Below are positions 1-7,950 of a stretch of DNA of 64,000 nucleotides, piece by piece (position 1 is the stretch's first letter; each line of letters starts with the position of its first letter). Position numbers and translations under genes: made by a program. The DNA comes from Pseudaminobacter soli (ex Zhang et al. 2022). Its GTDB lineage: Bacteria; Pseudomonadota; Alphaproteobacteria; Rhizobiales; Rhizobiaceae. Where the stretch lies: NCBI RefSeq assembly GCF_014595955.1, contig NZ_JABVCF010000003.1, forward strand, positions 124,001 to 188,000. The letters run 5' to 3'. Below the pieces are notes generated by a model. The model saw only the letters and a program-made list of their open reading frames with translations. It did no database searches and was not told the DNA's origin.

Positions 1-427
1 CCGGTAGGGCGATCCAGGTCTGCAGGCCCGACATCGACATCGGCGAGCCGCGCAGTTCTTCCGGCGTACGCTCGGAATGGACGATGCCGCGCCCCGCCGT
101 CATCAGGTTCACGTCGCCGGGCTCGATCACCATCTCGGTCCCGAGCGAGTCCCGGTGCCTTATCTTGCCATCGAAGAGATAGGTCAGCGTGGCAAGGCCG
201 ATATGCGGATGCGGCCGGACGTCCATGGCCTTGCCGGGCCGCAGGATGGCCGGCCCCATCCGATCGAAGAAGATGAACGGTCCGATCAGGCGCCGCCTGG
301 CGGTCGGCAGCGCCCGCCGCACCTCGAAACCGCCGATGTCCTTGGCATTCGGAATCACCATCAGTTCGATGGCGTCGCAGGCGAATTTATCGCCGGGAAG
401 CGGGTCGTTTGCGGGGAAGAAGCTCAT
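1..427 (-). CDS. Pirin family protein (3' end cut by window)
   Basis: This is the N-terminal half of a pirin, a bicupin metal-binding protein. The reading starts [12 protein letters not shown] and includes the pirin features RPHPHIGL (HxH metal ligands) and [13 protein letters not shown] (third His and the Glu ligand) about 40 residues later. Bacterial pirins have been described as quercetinase-like dioxygenases or as redox-responsive binding partners; the sequence does not say which applies. The ATG at 425-427 has a GGAG six bases upstream on the minus strand. The gene continues past position 1, so the C-terminal cupin is not visible. It follows the DUF2277 gene after 47 bases and is probably co-transcribed with it. 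Confidence 0.93.
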   Translation of the reverse strand, partial: MSFFPANDPLPGDKFACDAIELMVIPNAKDIGGFEVRRALPTARRRLIGPFIFFDRMGPAILRPGKAMDVRPHPHIGLATLTYLFDGKIRHRDSLGTEMVIEPGDVNLMTAGRGIVHSERTPEELRGSPMSMSGLQTWIALP

Positions 428-474
428 CGCAGTCTCCAAAAGAGTCGCGAGATCACCGCGGGCGGTCGCCTTTG

Positions 475-750
475 CTAGCCCTGATGGGCAAAGCGCAGCG
501 CGGATTTGGCCCGCGCTTTGACGGCTTCTTCCTCGCGATTGCGCGGATACTGACTGGTCTCGAGCGAATGCAGCAGATCGTGGGCTGCCTCCGCGATACG
601 TTCGACCGCAAGGTTGAAGGCGGCCTCGTTGCGCTTCGAAGGCTTGTTGGATCCGCTCACCTTGCGCACGAATTGCAGTGACGCGTCGCGAATTTCCTCA
701 TGCGTCGCCGGCGGGTCAAAATTGAACAGGTTCTTGATATTGCGGCACAC
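475..750 (-). CDS. DUF2277 family protein
   Basis: A 91-residue soluble protein of the DUF2277 family, whose function is not known. The start is a GTG (748-750) read as [20 protein letters not shown], the usual N-terminus of the family, with a GGGAG about ten bases upstream. The family signature continues with LQFVRKVSG and [11 protein letters not shown] longer frame without stops extends upstream, but it overlaps the neighbouring genes and lacks the family start. It lies between the small coiled-coil gene and the pirin on the same strand. Confidence 0.9.
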   Translation of the reverse strand: MCRNIKNLFNFDPPATHEEIRDASLQFVRKVSGSNKPSKRNEAAFNLAVERIAEAAHDLLHSLETSQYPRNREEEAVKARAKSALRFAHQG

Positions 751-767
751 GGGGCTTTCTCCCTTGC

Positions 768-977
768 CTAGGCCTTGTTCTCCGGATCTCGCGCGATGCG
801 GAGCGTTGCACCGTCGGAGCGCGTCACCTCGATGATCGTTTCGACACGCACTAGCCGGCGATCGACTTCGTTCAAGTCCATCGCAAGTCTGTCGAGCTTG
901 CCGGTCAGTGTCTCGACCTTCCCGGTAAGTTCCATGACGGTCCTGAGGCCTGCCATGATGTCGCCGAGCGCGCTCAT
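768..977 (-). CDS. Small coiled-coil protein, second gene of the RHH pair
   Basis: I do not recognise a named family. The 69-residue product reads as an amphipathic helix or short coiled coil (residues 1-50: repeated GLRTVMELTGKVETLTGKLDRL pattern with regular Leu/Val spacing) followed by a short basic-acidic tail. Its ATG overlaps the stop of the upstream ribbon-helix-helix gene by four bases (ATGA at 974-977), so the two are translationally coupled. That arrangement suggests a partner of the DNA-binding protein. It could be a small toxin, a co-repressor or an unrelated scaffold; nothing in the sequence decides. Confidence 0.7.
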   Translation of the reverse strand: MSALGDIMAGLRTVMELTGKVETLTGKLDRLAMDLNEVDRRLVRVETIIEVTRSDGATLRIARDPENKA

Positions 978-1264
978 GCGCCCCGCCGCTTGCTGAAATG
1001 ATCGAGAGTGGCCTGCACCTGAGCATTGGCGCGATCGACGGCGGCAGACGCTCTCTCGGCGCTCTCCCGAAACGCACGAGCCAAATTAGCCAACTGCTCG
1101 AGCTGTTCTATTTCGTTCGGATCGTAGGCCTCGACCGATCGCCTGACGAACTCTCCGATGGAAATATTTGCCTTCCTGGCCTTGCTCTCCAGCCGGGACT
1201 TTTCGGCCGGCGTCATCAAGGTGATGACTCTCGCAGTGGCGGCTTCCGATGCAATTTCCATCAT
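974..1264 (-). CDS. Ribbon-helix-helix type DNA-binding protein
   Basis: A 96-residue protein. Residues 10-50 (RVITLMTPAEKSRLESKARK, then a helix with ISIGEFVRRSVEAY) have the beta-strand, helix, helix pattern of CopG/MetJ-like repressors, including the Gxxx(F)VRRSVEAY end of helix 2. Residues 55-90 form a long charged helix that could dimerise. ATG at 1262-1264 follows AAGG at the right distance. A promoter and an inverted repeat overlapping its -10 box lie directly upstream, fitting autoregulation. The downstream coiled-coil gene overlaps its stop. The fold is inferred from pattern, not from a clear family match. Confidence 0.75.
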   Translation of the reverse strand: MMEIASEAATARVITLMTPAEKSRLESKARKANISIGEFVRRSVEAYDPNEIEQLEQLANLARAFRESAERASAAVDRANAQVQATLDHFSKRRGA

Positions 1265-1275
1265 CGCAGACCTTA

Positions 1276-1320
1276 CTATGCACAGGACATGTACATAGCA
1301 TCGTCAGTCCATTTTTTCAA
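1276..1320 (-). promoter_or_regulatory. Promoter with operator-like inverted repeat for the RHH pair
   Basis: On the minus strand, TTGAAA (1315-1320) and TATGTA (1292-1297) are separated by exactly 17 bases, a good sigma-70 type promoter. An inverted repeat with half-sites CTATGCACA (1276-1284) and TGTACATAG (1290-1298), matching at 8 of 9 positions around a 5-base centre, covers the -10 box. It ends 12 bases before the ATG of the ribbon-helix-helix gene. Such placement is typical of an autorepressor operator. Confidence 0.7.
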
Positions 1321-1338
1321 TCGCGGCTACAGAAGCCC

Positions 1339-1590
1339 TCACTCCCCGTCCAGCGGCTCCAGCCCGGCAGGCTTGCCTTCACGCGACAGGCGGATTTTCT
1401 CGACCTTGTCCTCGGCCGCCTTCAGCAGCCGGTCGCAATGCGACTTCAGCGCCTCGCCGCGCTCATAGATTCGAATCGACTGGTCGAGCGGTACGTCACC
1501 GCGTTCCAGATCGTCGACGATGCGCTCCAGCGCCTCGAGCGCCTGTTCGAAGCTCATCGCCTTGACGTCGGCGTTCGGTTCCTCGGTCAT
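1339..1590 (-). CDS. xseB: Exodeoxyribonuclease VII small subunit
   Basis: XseB is the small subunit of exonuclease VII, which trims single-stranded DNA in repair. The 83-residue product has the family core [20 protein letters not shown], then [19 protein letters not shown], ending in an acidic tail. ATG at 1588-1590 is preferred over the TTG one codon earlier because GAGAGG lies eight bases upstream of it. It starts four bases after the stop of the deacetylase-like gene, so the two form an operon. In related genomes dxs often follows; here the RHH pair intervenes. Confidence 0.95.
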   Translation of the reverse strand: MTEEPNADVKAMSFEQALEALERIVDDLERGDVPLDQSIRIYERGEALKSHCDRLLKAAEDKVEKIRLSREGKPAGLEPLDGE

Positions 1591-1594
1591 CAAT

Positions 1595-2521
1595 TCAACC
1601 TCTCATCATGCGCCGGATATGCGCCGCCACGGAGGTCGACAGCCCTTCCAGGTCATATCCCCCCTCCAGCACGCTCACCAGCCGGTTGCCAGCAAAACGC
1701 CCAGCCCTCTCGAGCAACTGCCCAGTCGCCCAATCGAAATCCGCCTCGGTCAGATAGATTTCGGCGAGCGGATCGCGATGATGGGCATCGAAGCCCGCCG
1801 AAATGATGATCAGGTCGGGCGAGAAACTGTCGATCGCCGGCAGCACACGCGACCGGAACGCCTCCCGAAACAGATCGCCGCCGGTGCGCGGCGACAGCGG
1901 AGCGTTCACGATGTTTCCGGCGCCGGTTTCGTTGAGCGCGCCGGTTCCGGGGTAGAGCGGCATCTGATGCGTGGAGCAATAGAGTACGCTCGGGTCGTCC
2001 CAGAAGATGTCCTGCGTGCCGTTGCCGTGATGGACGTCCCAATCCATGATGGCGACGCGTTCGGCGCCGTGCTTCTCCTGTGCGTAGCGCGCCGCGATCG
2101 CGGCCGTGTTGAACAGGCAGAAGCCCATGGCCTTCGTCTTCTCGGCGTGGTGGCCCGGTGGCCTCGCCGCGACGAAAACGTTGTCGGCCGTCCCGGTAAA
2201 GACGTCGTCCACGGCGGCATTCGCAGCGCCGACGGCGCGGATCGCGGCCTCCCAACTCTTCGGGCTCGCCGAAGTGTCGGCGTCGATCGAGCGGATGCCC
2301 TCCTCGGGAATCGCTTTGCGCACTGCCTCCACGTGCCGCTCCGGGTGGGCGAGCAGAAGGACGCCTTCATCCGCCTCCGGCGCCTCGACGCGGTCAAGCA
2401 GCGCGAACACCTCGTCTTCCAGCGCGTGATGAACGGCGCGAAGCCGATCCGGCCGCTCGGGATGGCCGGGCAGGGTCAGGTGCTCGAGGAAGACCGGGTG
2501 GGTGTACAGACGTGTAGTCAT
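1595..2521 (-). CDS. Histone deacetylase-like amidohydrolase (AcuC/Hdac family)
   Basis: A 308-residue zinc-dependent deacetylase of the class II-like bacterial family. Visible elements: HPERPDRL near residues 20-27, catalytic RPPGHHAEK (His124/His125), metal ligands DWDVHHGNG (Asp162, His164) and SAGFDAHH (Asp245), and [10 protein letters not shown] near the end. Likely substrates are acetylated small amines (acetylpolyamine type) or proteins; the sequence does not separate these. It is transcribed with xseB four bases downstream, an arrangement common in Rhizobiales. Confidence 0.92.
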   Translation of the reverse strand: MTTRLYTHPVFLEHLTLPGHPERPDRLRAVHHALEDEVFALLDRVEAPEADEGVLLLAHPERHVEAVRKAIPEEGIRSIDADTSASPKSWEAAIRAVGAANAAVDDVFTGTADNVFVAARPPGHHAEKTKAMGFCLFNTAAIAARYAQEKHGAERVAIMDWDVHHGNGTQDIFWDDPSVLYCSTHQMPLYPGTGALNETGAGNIVNAPLSPRTGGDLFREAFRSRVLPAIDSFSPDLIIISAGFDAHHRDPLAEIYLTEADFDWATGQLLERAGRFAGNRLVSVLEGGYDLEGLSTSVAAHIRRMMRG

Positions 2522-2639
2522 CGGTTCACTCTACCAGCGCATGCCCGGTGATGGCCATGCGATCGCTGCAGGTGACTGGGGAAAAGGCGTCCTGGCGGTG
2601 GCTCCATGCCAAAAGCAGATGTCTTGCGCTTCCACATAG

Positions 2640-2815
2640 GATAGGTTGCCTGCCGCTGCCAGGTGCCCGCCGAGAGGCGGGAGAATCGGGAACACGGTGC
2701 AATTCCGTGGCGTGCCCAACGCTGTGAGAGGGACTGCTTCGGCATAGGTCACTGTTCTTCGGAACGGGAAGACGTCGAAACGGGATGATCTCGAGTCAGA
2801 AGACCGGCCCGGCAG
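2640..2815 (+). ncRNA. Cobalamin riboswitch
   Basis: The leader of bluB carries the B12-element landmarks in order: AGGTGCCCGCC followed by GGCGGGAGAATCGGGAACA, the B12-box region CGTGCCCAACGCTGTGAGAG (2711-2730), and the closing GAGTCAGAAGACCGGCC (2793-2809). The element ends about 58 bases before the bluB start, leaving room for a sequestering stem near the GAGGGG ribosome site. It accounts for most of the 351-base gap before bluB. Expected action is to reduce bluB expression when adenosylcobalamin is plentiful. Confidence 0.9.
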
Positions 2816-2872
2816 AGATAGGCTTTCGCATGGTCAGGCGGGAGTTCACTTCCATTCGCGAGGGGAAAAGCG

Positions 2873-3613
2873 ATGGCAAGGAACGCCGCTCAAGCGATTT
2901 GCGACAATTCGTTCGAAGCCGCCGCACGTGCGGCGGTCTACCGGGCGATCTTCACCCGGCGAGACGTCCGCAGCCACTTCGTACCAGAACCGCTGAACGA
3001 CAGCGTGCTGGCGCGACTCCTGCTGGCGGCCCACCACGCTCCGTCGGTCGGCTATATGCAGCCATGGAAATTCATCATCATCCGCGACGAGGAGCGACGG
3101 CGCGCGGTGTGCGAGATCTTCGTGAAGGCCAGGCAGCAGGAACTGCCGCAGATGTCCGAGGATCGGCAGGCGCTCTACCGCAGCCTGAAACTGCAGGGCA
3201 TCTGCGAGAGCGCACTGAATATTTGCATCACCTGCGACCGCCGGCGCGCGGAGGGCTCACCTCTGGGTCGCTGGCACAATCCGGAGATGGATCTCTACAG
3301 CACCGTCTGCGCCGTTCAGAATTTCTGGCTGGCAGCGCGGGCCGAAGGCATCGGCGTCGGCTGGGTCAGCATCATCGACAGCCGGGCGCTCAAGCAGCTT
3401 CTGGACATCCCCGACCAGGCGGTCCCGGTCGCCTATCTCTGCGTGGGGCGGGTATCGGGATTCCAGGACCGGCCGGACCTCGAATCGAAGGGCTGGGCAA
3501 GCCGGCTGCCGCTTTCCGAACTGATCATGAGCGAGAGTTTTGGCGGTGCGGGAGAAGGCGAACTGAAGTCCGCCGTCGATGGCCTGACGCCGCCAGGGCT
3601 GCAAACCCCATAG
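2873..3613 (+). CDS. bluB: 5,6-dimethylbenzimidazole synthase
   Basis: BluB is a nitroreductase-fold enzyme that breaks up reduced FMN with oxygen to make 5,6-dimethylbenzimidazole, the lower ligand of vitamin B12. The 246-residue product shows the family stretches FTRRDVRSHF, LLAAHHAPSVGYMQPWKFI, RWHNPEMDLYSTVCAVQNFW and GIGVGWVSIID. ATG 2873 has GAGGGG upstream. The cobalamin riboswitch in its leader independently supports the assignment. The neighbouring minus-strand ribB supplies the flavin route, although it is transcribed in the other direction. Confidence 0.97.
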   Translation: MARNAAQAICDNSFEAAARAAVYRAIFTRRDVRSHFVPEPLNDSVLARLLLAAHHAPSVGYMQPWKFIIIRDEERRRAVCEIFVKARQQELPQMSEDRQALYRSLKLQGICESALNICITCDRRRAEGSPLGRWHNPEMDLYSTVCAVQNFWLAARAEGIGVGWVSIIDSRALKQLLDIPDQAVPVAYLCVGRVSGFQDRPDLESKGWASRLPLSELIMSESFGGAGEGELKSAVDGLTPPGLQTP

Positions 3614-3633
3614 TGGGGCGCGAACGCCAGCCC

Positions 3634-4533
3634 CTATTCGAGCCGCGCCGGGAAACCAGGGGCGCGCAGGTCTGTGCCGAGCGCATCCTCCAGGAGACGC
3701 ACCACCGCGGTAGACTGCTCGCTTCCCCCATAGGCCGCGCGGGCTCGCTCGAAAGTCTGCAGCGTCAGGCCGGCGAGGTCCAGCGGCACGCCGAAGTCGC
3801 GCCCGAAGACGGCCGCGAAGCCGAGATCCTTCAGCGCCAGGTCCATAGTGAAGCCGACATCGTAACTTCCGCTGAGGATGAGTTGGCCTTCAGTCTCGTG
3901 CACGAAGCTGTTGCCGGAACTGGCGCGGATCGCCTCCCACGCCTTCGCAAGATCGAGCCCACCACGCTTCGCCAGCATCAGCGCCTCGCCGTCGGCAACG
4001 AGGTGGATGAAGGCCAGCATGTTGGTGATGACCTTGATCACGGCTGCGGAACCCAGCGGCCCCATGTGGAACAGCCTGCCGCCTATCGCATCGAGGGCGG
4101 GCTGATGGCGCGCGATGATCTCGGCATCGCCGCCAGCCAGGAGGGTGATCTCACCGCGGGCTGCCAGATGCACGCCGCCGGTGACCGGCAGTTCGAGCGT
4201 ATCGACTCCGTATTCATTTGCGACCGCCGCAAGGCGGAGGATGTCGTCTCGTCCCAGTGTCGACATTTCGATCCACGTCGAGCCTTTTGCGAGGGAGGGC
4301 AGAAGCGCGCGCAGCAGGCGCTCGGACACGACGGGCGAAGGCAGACAGGTGATCACCGCATCGGACGCAGCGGCAAGGCTCGCCAGAGAGTCCGCCCATT
4401 CCGCCCCGGCTGTCAGATGCGGGGCAGCATTCGCCCTATCGAGATCGTGGACGACGACCCGAAAGCCGGCGCGCACCAGATTGAGTGCCAACGAACCGCC
4501 CAGGCTTCCCAGCCCTATAAAGCCATAGCGCAT
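3634..4533 (-). CDS. NAD(P)-dependent beta-hydroxyacid dehydrogenase
   Basis: A 299-residue member of the 3-hydroxyisobutyrate dehydrogenase/6-phosphogluconate dehydrogenase-like family. It opens MRYGFIGLGSLGGSLALNL with the GxGxxG dinucleotide motif; LPVTGGVHLAARGEITLLAGG (around 140-160) is the substrate-binding DxPVSGG-like segment, and GSAAVIKVITNMLAFIHLVADGEAL holds the catalytic lysine (K in the GxxxxxKxxxN pattern). The real substrate (hydroxyisobutyrate, tartronate semialdehyde, or a carnitine or sulfonate derivative) cannot be read from sequence. It converges on bluB with only 20 bases between the stops. Confidence 0.88.
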   Translation of the reverse strand: MRYGFIGLGSLGGSLALNLVRAGFRVVVHDLDRANAAPHLTAGAEWADSLASLAAASDAVITCLPSPVVSERLLRALLPSLAKGSTWIEMSTLGRDDILRLAAVANEYGVDTLELPVTGGVHLAARGEITLLAGGDAEIIARHQPALDAIGGRLFHMGPLGSAAVIKVITNMLAFIHLVADGEALMLAKRGGLDLAKAWEAIRASSGNSFVHETEGQLILSGSYDVGFTMDLALKDLGFAAVFGRDFGVPLDLAGLTLQTFERARAAYGGSEQSTAVVRLLEDALGTDLRAPGFPARLE

Positions 4534-4591
4534 GCGCTCCCCCCTTGCGCAAGGCTCCGCCTTCGCGCCGCGAAGCGCCAGAAAGTGGAGC

Positions 4592-5692
4592 CTATAAAAG
4601 CGTGGTCCTGAGGATCCTTATCCCGAACCCTTCAAGGCCGACATAGTGCCGCTCACGTGACGCGATCAGTTCGATCGACTGCACGCCCAAATCCTTGAGA
4701 ATCTGTGCGCCCAGTCCGATCTCGCGCCATTCGGCTTCACGGCGGCGGGCCTCCTCGTGGCCTTCGCGATCCTCGCTGACCGGCCTGTTGCGCCCGCTGT
4801 GCGCAACGCCGACCGAGCCTTCGCGCAGGTAGACGATCACACCGCGGCTCCGCTTGCCGAGAGCATCGAGCACATCCTTGAGCGATGTTCCCGTCCCGAA
4901 GACGTCGCTCACCACGTCCTCCGAATGGAACCGTACCGGCACGTCCTCGCCGTCGCGAATGTCTCCGAATACCACCGCCAGGTGATGCATCACGTCCCAC
5001 GGCACGGAGTAGGTGAAGACCTGCGCCTTGCCGCCGGCGGTCTCGACCTCCGTCGATGCCAGCCGCTCCACCAGCGTCTCCTGGCGCTGACGATAGGCAA
5101 TGAGATCTGCCACCGAGACCTGCTTCAGGCTGTTCGCCTCAGCGAAGGCCGCCACCTGCGGCCCGCGCATCACCGTGCCGTCGTCATTGACGAGTTCGGA
5201 GATGACGCCGACCGGGGGCAGGTTCGCGAGCTTGCAGAGATCGACCGCAGCCTCGGTATGGCCGGAGCGCATCAGCACCCCGCCCTCGCGCGCGATCAGC
5301 GGAAAGATGTGGCCAGGCCGCACGAAGTCGGAGGCACCGGCGTTGCCGTTGGCGAGATTGCGGACGGTCAGGTTGCGGTCTTCGGCGGAGATGCCGGTGG
5401 TCGTGCCGTGCTTGAAGTCGACGCTGACGGTGAAGGCGGTCGTATGGGCCGAGTCGTTATCGGCCACCATCGGCGCCAGGTTGAGGCGCCGCGCATCCTC
5501 CCGCGTCATCGGGGTGCAGACGATGCCGGAGGTGTGGCGCACAATGAAGGCCATCTTCTCCGGCGTGCAGTGCACCGCCGCGACGATCAGATCGCCCTCG
5601 TTCTCGCGATCATCGTCATCGGTCACCACGACGATCTCGCCGCGCTCGAAGGCGCGGATGGCTTCGACGACTCGCTTCTGATCGTAGGACAT
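4592..5692 (-). CDS. ribB: 3,4-dihydroxy-2-butanone-4-phosphate synthase with degenerate GTP cyclohydrolase II domain
   Basis: Residues 1-205 are a complete RibB domain: acidic metal/substrate loop TDDDDRENEGD (24-34) and RSGHTEAAVDL (142-152). It converts ribulose 5-phosphate to the four-carbon unit of riboflavin. Residues 206-366 align with GTP cyclohydrolase II, but the zinc site is gone: where RibA has HSEC then RCDC, this protein has HSEDVVSDVFGTGTSLKD (256-273) with none of the three cysteines. The second half is therefore unlikely to cleave GTP, so a separate ribA should exist elsewhere. Start ATG 5690-5692 is chosen; a GTG at 5705-5707 in frame is possible. Confidence 0.95.
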   Translation of the reverse strand: MSYDQKRVVEAIRAFERGEIVVVTDDDDRENEGDLIVAAVHCTPEKMAFIVRHTSGIVCTPMTREDARRLNLAPMVADNDSAHTTAFTVSVDFKHGTTTGISAEDRNLTVRNLANGNAGASDFVRPGHIFPLIAREGGVLMRSGHTEAAVDLCKLANLPPVGVISELVNDDGTVMRGPQVAAFAEANSLKQVSVADLIAYRQRQETLVERLASTEVETAGGKAQVFTYSVPWDVMHHLAVVFGDIRDGEDVPVRFHSEDVVSDVFGTGTSLKDVLDALGKRSRGVIVYLREGSVGVAHSGRNRPVSEDREGHEEARRREAEWREIGLGAQILKDLGVQSIELIASRERHYVGLEGFGIRILRTTLL

Positions 5693-5721
5693 GGCTGTTC
5701 GTTTCACTCCAGATAGGGGAG

Positions 5722-5792
5722 TAGGGCAGTAGGGGAATAGGGAAGAGTTTCGAAAATCGTGCCGGGTGGGGCCGAAAACCCCTACTGCCCTA
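5722..5792. repeat. Intergenic inverted repeat
   Basis: A perfect 14-base inverted repeat, TAGGGCAGTAGGGG (5722-5735) and CCCCTACTGCCCTA (5779-5792), lies between aroC and ribB with a 43-base loop. The flanks carry further degenerate GGGGAATAGGG and CCCTATTCCC copies, so the element looks like a small mobile or slippage-built repeat family. It has no coding potential of its own. Confidence 0.75.
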
Positions 5793-5813
5793 TTCCCTTA
5801 CCGCTCTAGTCCC

Positions 5814-6905
5814 CTAACGTCCCGTCTGCCCCCGATGGCGCAGATAATGGTCCGCAATGGCGCAGGCAACCATCGCCTCGCCCACGGGGACCGCGCGGAT
5901 CCCGACGCATGGATCGTGGCGGCCCTTGGTGAGAACTTCGACCTCGCGCCCGTCCGCGTCGATGGAGCGGCGCGGGTTGAGGATCGACGAGGTCGGCTTC
6001 ACCGCAAAGCGCGCCACCACCGGCTGACCGGTCGAGATTCCGCCGAGGATGCCGCCGGCATGGTTGGAGAGGAAGACAGGGCGGCCGTCATTGCCCATGC
6101 GCATCTCGTCGGCGTTCTCTTCGCCGCTCAGCCGCGCGGCGCCAAAACCCTCGCCGATCTCGACGCCCTTCACGGCATTGATGGACATGAGGTTGGCGGC
6201 GATGTCCTGGTCGAGCTTGGCGTAGATCGGCGCGCCGAGCCCCGCCGGGACGCCCTCGGCCACGATTTCGACCACTGCGCCGACAGACGAACCTGCCTTA
6301 CGGATTCCGTCGAGATAGTCGGCGAAGACGGAGACGGAACTGCGATCCGGCGTGAAAAAGGGATTTTCGCCATCGTGGACGAAATCCCAGTCCCAGTTGG
6401 CGCGGTCGATCTCGTTCTCGCCGATCGCGACCAGCGCGCCGCGCACCACCATCCCGGGCACCACCTTGCGGGCCAACGCGCCTGCCGCGACGCGAGCGGC
6501 GGTTTCGCGCGCCGATGATCGGCCGCCGCCGCGGAAATCCCGGACGCCATACTTGACGTCATAGGTGTAGTCGGCGTGCCCCGGCCGGTACTGCCGGGCG
6601 ATATCGCCATAGTCCTTGGAGCGCTGGTCCACGTTCTCGATCAGCATCGAGATCGGCGTTCCGGTCGTCACCAGCGCGTCGCCGTCCTCGATCACGCCGG
6701 ACAGGATCTTCACCTCGTCCGGCTCGCGCCGCTGGGTGACGAAGCGAGACTGGCCCGGACGGCGCCGATCGAGATCGGCCTGGATGTCCTCGCGCGTGAA
6801 GCGGATGCCGGGCGGACAGCCGTCGATCACGCAGCCGAGCGCCGGGCCGTGGCTTTCGCCCCAGGTGGTGACGCGGAAAAGATGGCCAAAAGTGTTGTGC
6901 GACAT
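5814..6905 (-). CDS. aroC: Chorismate synthase
   Basis: AroC removes phosphate from 5-enolpyruvylshikimate 3-phosphate to give chorismate, the branch point for aromatic amino acids, folate and quinones; it needs reduced FMN. The 363-residue product starts [20 protein letters not shown] (signature 1) and keeps the arginine-rich [31 protein letters not shown] and [10 protein letters not shown] segments. Length is normal. The end is 107 bases before ribB, with a repeat in between; the start faces the DUF1344 gene across 167 bases that should hold both promoters. Confidence 0.98.
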   Translation of the reverse strand: MSHNTFGHLFRVTTWGESHGPALGCVIDGCPPGIRFTREDIQADLDRRRPGQSRFVTQRREPDEVKILSGVIEDGDALVTTGTPISMLIENVDQRSKDYGDIARQYRPGHADYTYDVKYGVRDFRGGGRSSARETAARVAAGALARKVVPGMVVRGALVAIGENEIDRANWDWDFVHDGENPFFTPDRSSVSVFADYLDGIRKAGSSVGAVVEIVAEGVPAGLGAPIYAKLDQDIAANLMSINAVKGVEIGEGFGAARLSGEENADEMRMGNDGRPVFLSNHAGGILGGISTGQPVVARFAVKPTSSILNPRRSIDADGREVEVLTKGRHDPCVGIRAVPVGEAMVACAIADHYLRHRGQTGR

Positions 6906-7072
6906 GAGGCACCGCCCAGGAGTTGGTGGGCGTTCTATGGACGTTTCAGCGGCCGGTCAAATCCCCGGGGACGGACCAGAAATAGTTTTGACATATTCGG
7001 GCTGTTTCTGGTGACTTGGGTCACGGGGGAACGCCGCAGAAGGCGGACGACGAATATAAGAGAGGATTCGCC

Positions 7073-7321
7073 ATGCGAACCGTGATCGGATTTCTTTGCG
7101 CTGCGTTGCTGACGTCGGGAGCGGCGCTTGCCGCAGAGGCCGAAGGCCACATCAAGTCGATCGACCAGGAGAAGCTGACGATCACGCTCGACGACGGCAA
7201 ATCGTACAAGCTGCCCGGCGAGTTCGACATGGAGTCGATCAAGGAAGGCATGGACGTGATCCTGGCCTATGACGAGATCGGTGGCCAGAAACTGATCACC
7301 GACATGCAGCTTCCGGACTAA
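7073..7321 (+). CDS. DUF1344 family small exported protein
   Basis: An 82-residue periplasmic protein. It has a signal peptide (MRTVIGFLCAALLTSGAALA, cleavage after AEA) followed by a small beta-rich domain with GHIKSIDQEKLTITLDDGKSYKLP, the DUF1344 pattern of rhizobia and relatives. The family has no firm function. The ATG at 7073 is chosen over an upstream in-frame start because it begins the signal peptide and follows AGAGGA. Confidence 0.88.
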   Translation: MRTVIGFLCAALLTSGAALAAEAEGHIKSIDQEKLTITLDDGKSYKLPGEFDMESIKEGMDVILAYDEIGGQKLITDMQLPD

Positions 7322-7328
7322 TTCGCGC

Positions 7329-7916
7329 CTAAAGCCACTCCAGCGCGCCGTCTTCCAGGCGCAGCACCCGGTCCTGGAAGATCTCCAGCGAGGCCACGCG
7401 CCGGGGTGGTATGTCGGTCAGCATGCGGAACACCGTCCGCATGACACCGCCGTGGGTGACGCAGACGGTCGGCCTAACGATCCCTTCGAACCAGGGACGT
7501 ACCCGCTCCAGCAGCATCTGGTAGCTTTCCGCCTCTTCGCCGGGCGGCACGAAATGCCACTTGTCGCCTGAGCGGGCGGCCGTGCTGCCCGGTCTCGCGG
7601 CCTCGAGTTCTGGCACCGTATGGCCTTGCCAGTCTCCGAAATTGACCTCGACGAGGCGGTCGTCCGTCCGGTAGTCCTCGGGCGGCAGGCCCATGGCCTT
7701 GCGGATCCGCTCCATCGTCTCGCGGGTACGCCGCATAGGGCTCGCCACGAAGTCGAAATCGTTCGGATGCTCGATCAGTTCGCCGAGCCTGGCGCCGTTG
7801 CGGTCCGCCTGGCGCTTGCCGAGTTCGTTGATGTCGTTCTCGGCCTGCCCCTGGAAACGTCCCTCGATGTTCCAGGCCGTCTGCCCATGACGAACGAAAT
7901 AGATCAGCGGGCGCAT
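7329..7916 (-). CDS. Histidine phosphatase family protein
   Basis: A 195-residue member of the phosphoglycerate mutase-like (branch 1) phosphatases. The phosphohistidine motif is VRHGQTAWN at residues 8-16; the second catalytic His lies in CVTHGGVMRTV near residue 150; and FVASPMRRTRETM contains the phosphate-pocket arginines. Such proteins range from broad phosphatases to cobalamin (CobC) or phosphoglycerate enzymes, and the substrate is not clear here. It begins 34 bases after fabI on the same strand. Confidence 0.9.
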   Translation of the reverse strand: MRPLIYFVRHGQTAWNIEGRFQGQAENDINELGKRQADRNGARLGELIEHPNDFDFVASPMRRTRETMERIRKAMGLPPEDYRTDDRLVEVNFGDWQGHTVPELEAARPGSTAARSGDKWHFVPPGEEAESYQMLLERVRPWFEGIVRPTVCVTHGGVMRTVFRMLTDIPPRRVASLEIFQDRVLRLEDGALEWL

Positions 7917-7950
7917 CAGCGCTTCCGTCCGGGTCGTGTGCGGATAGCCG

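Noticed and set aside
2785-4611. A 608-codon plus-strand open frame
   Set aside because: It runs across bluB in another frame and antisense to the dehydrogenase gene. Composition is Arg/Gly-rich with no domain; the real genes there have clear motifs.
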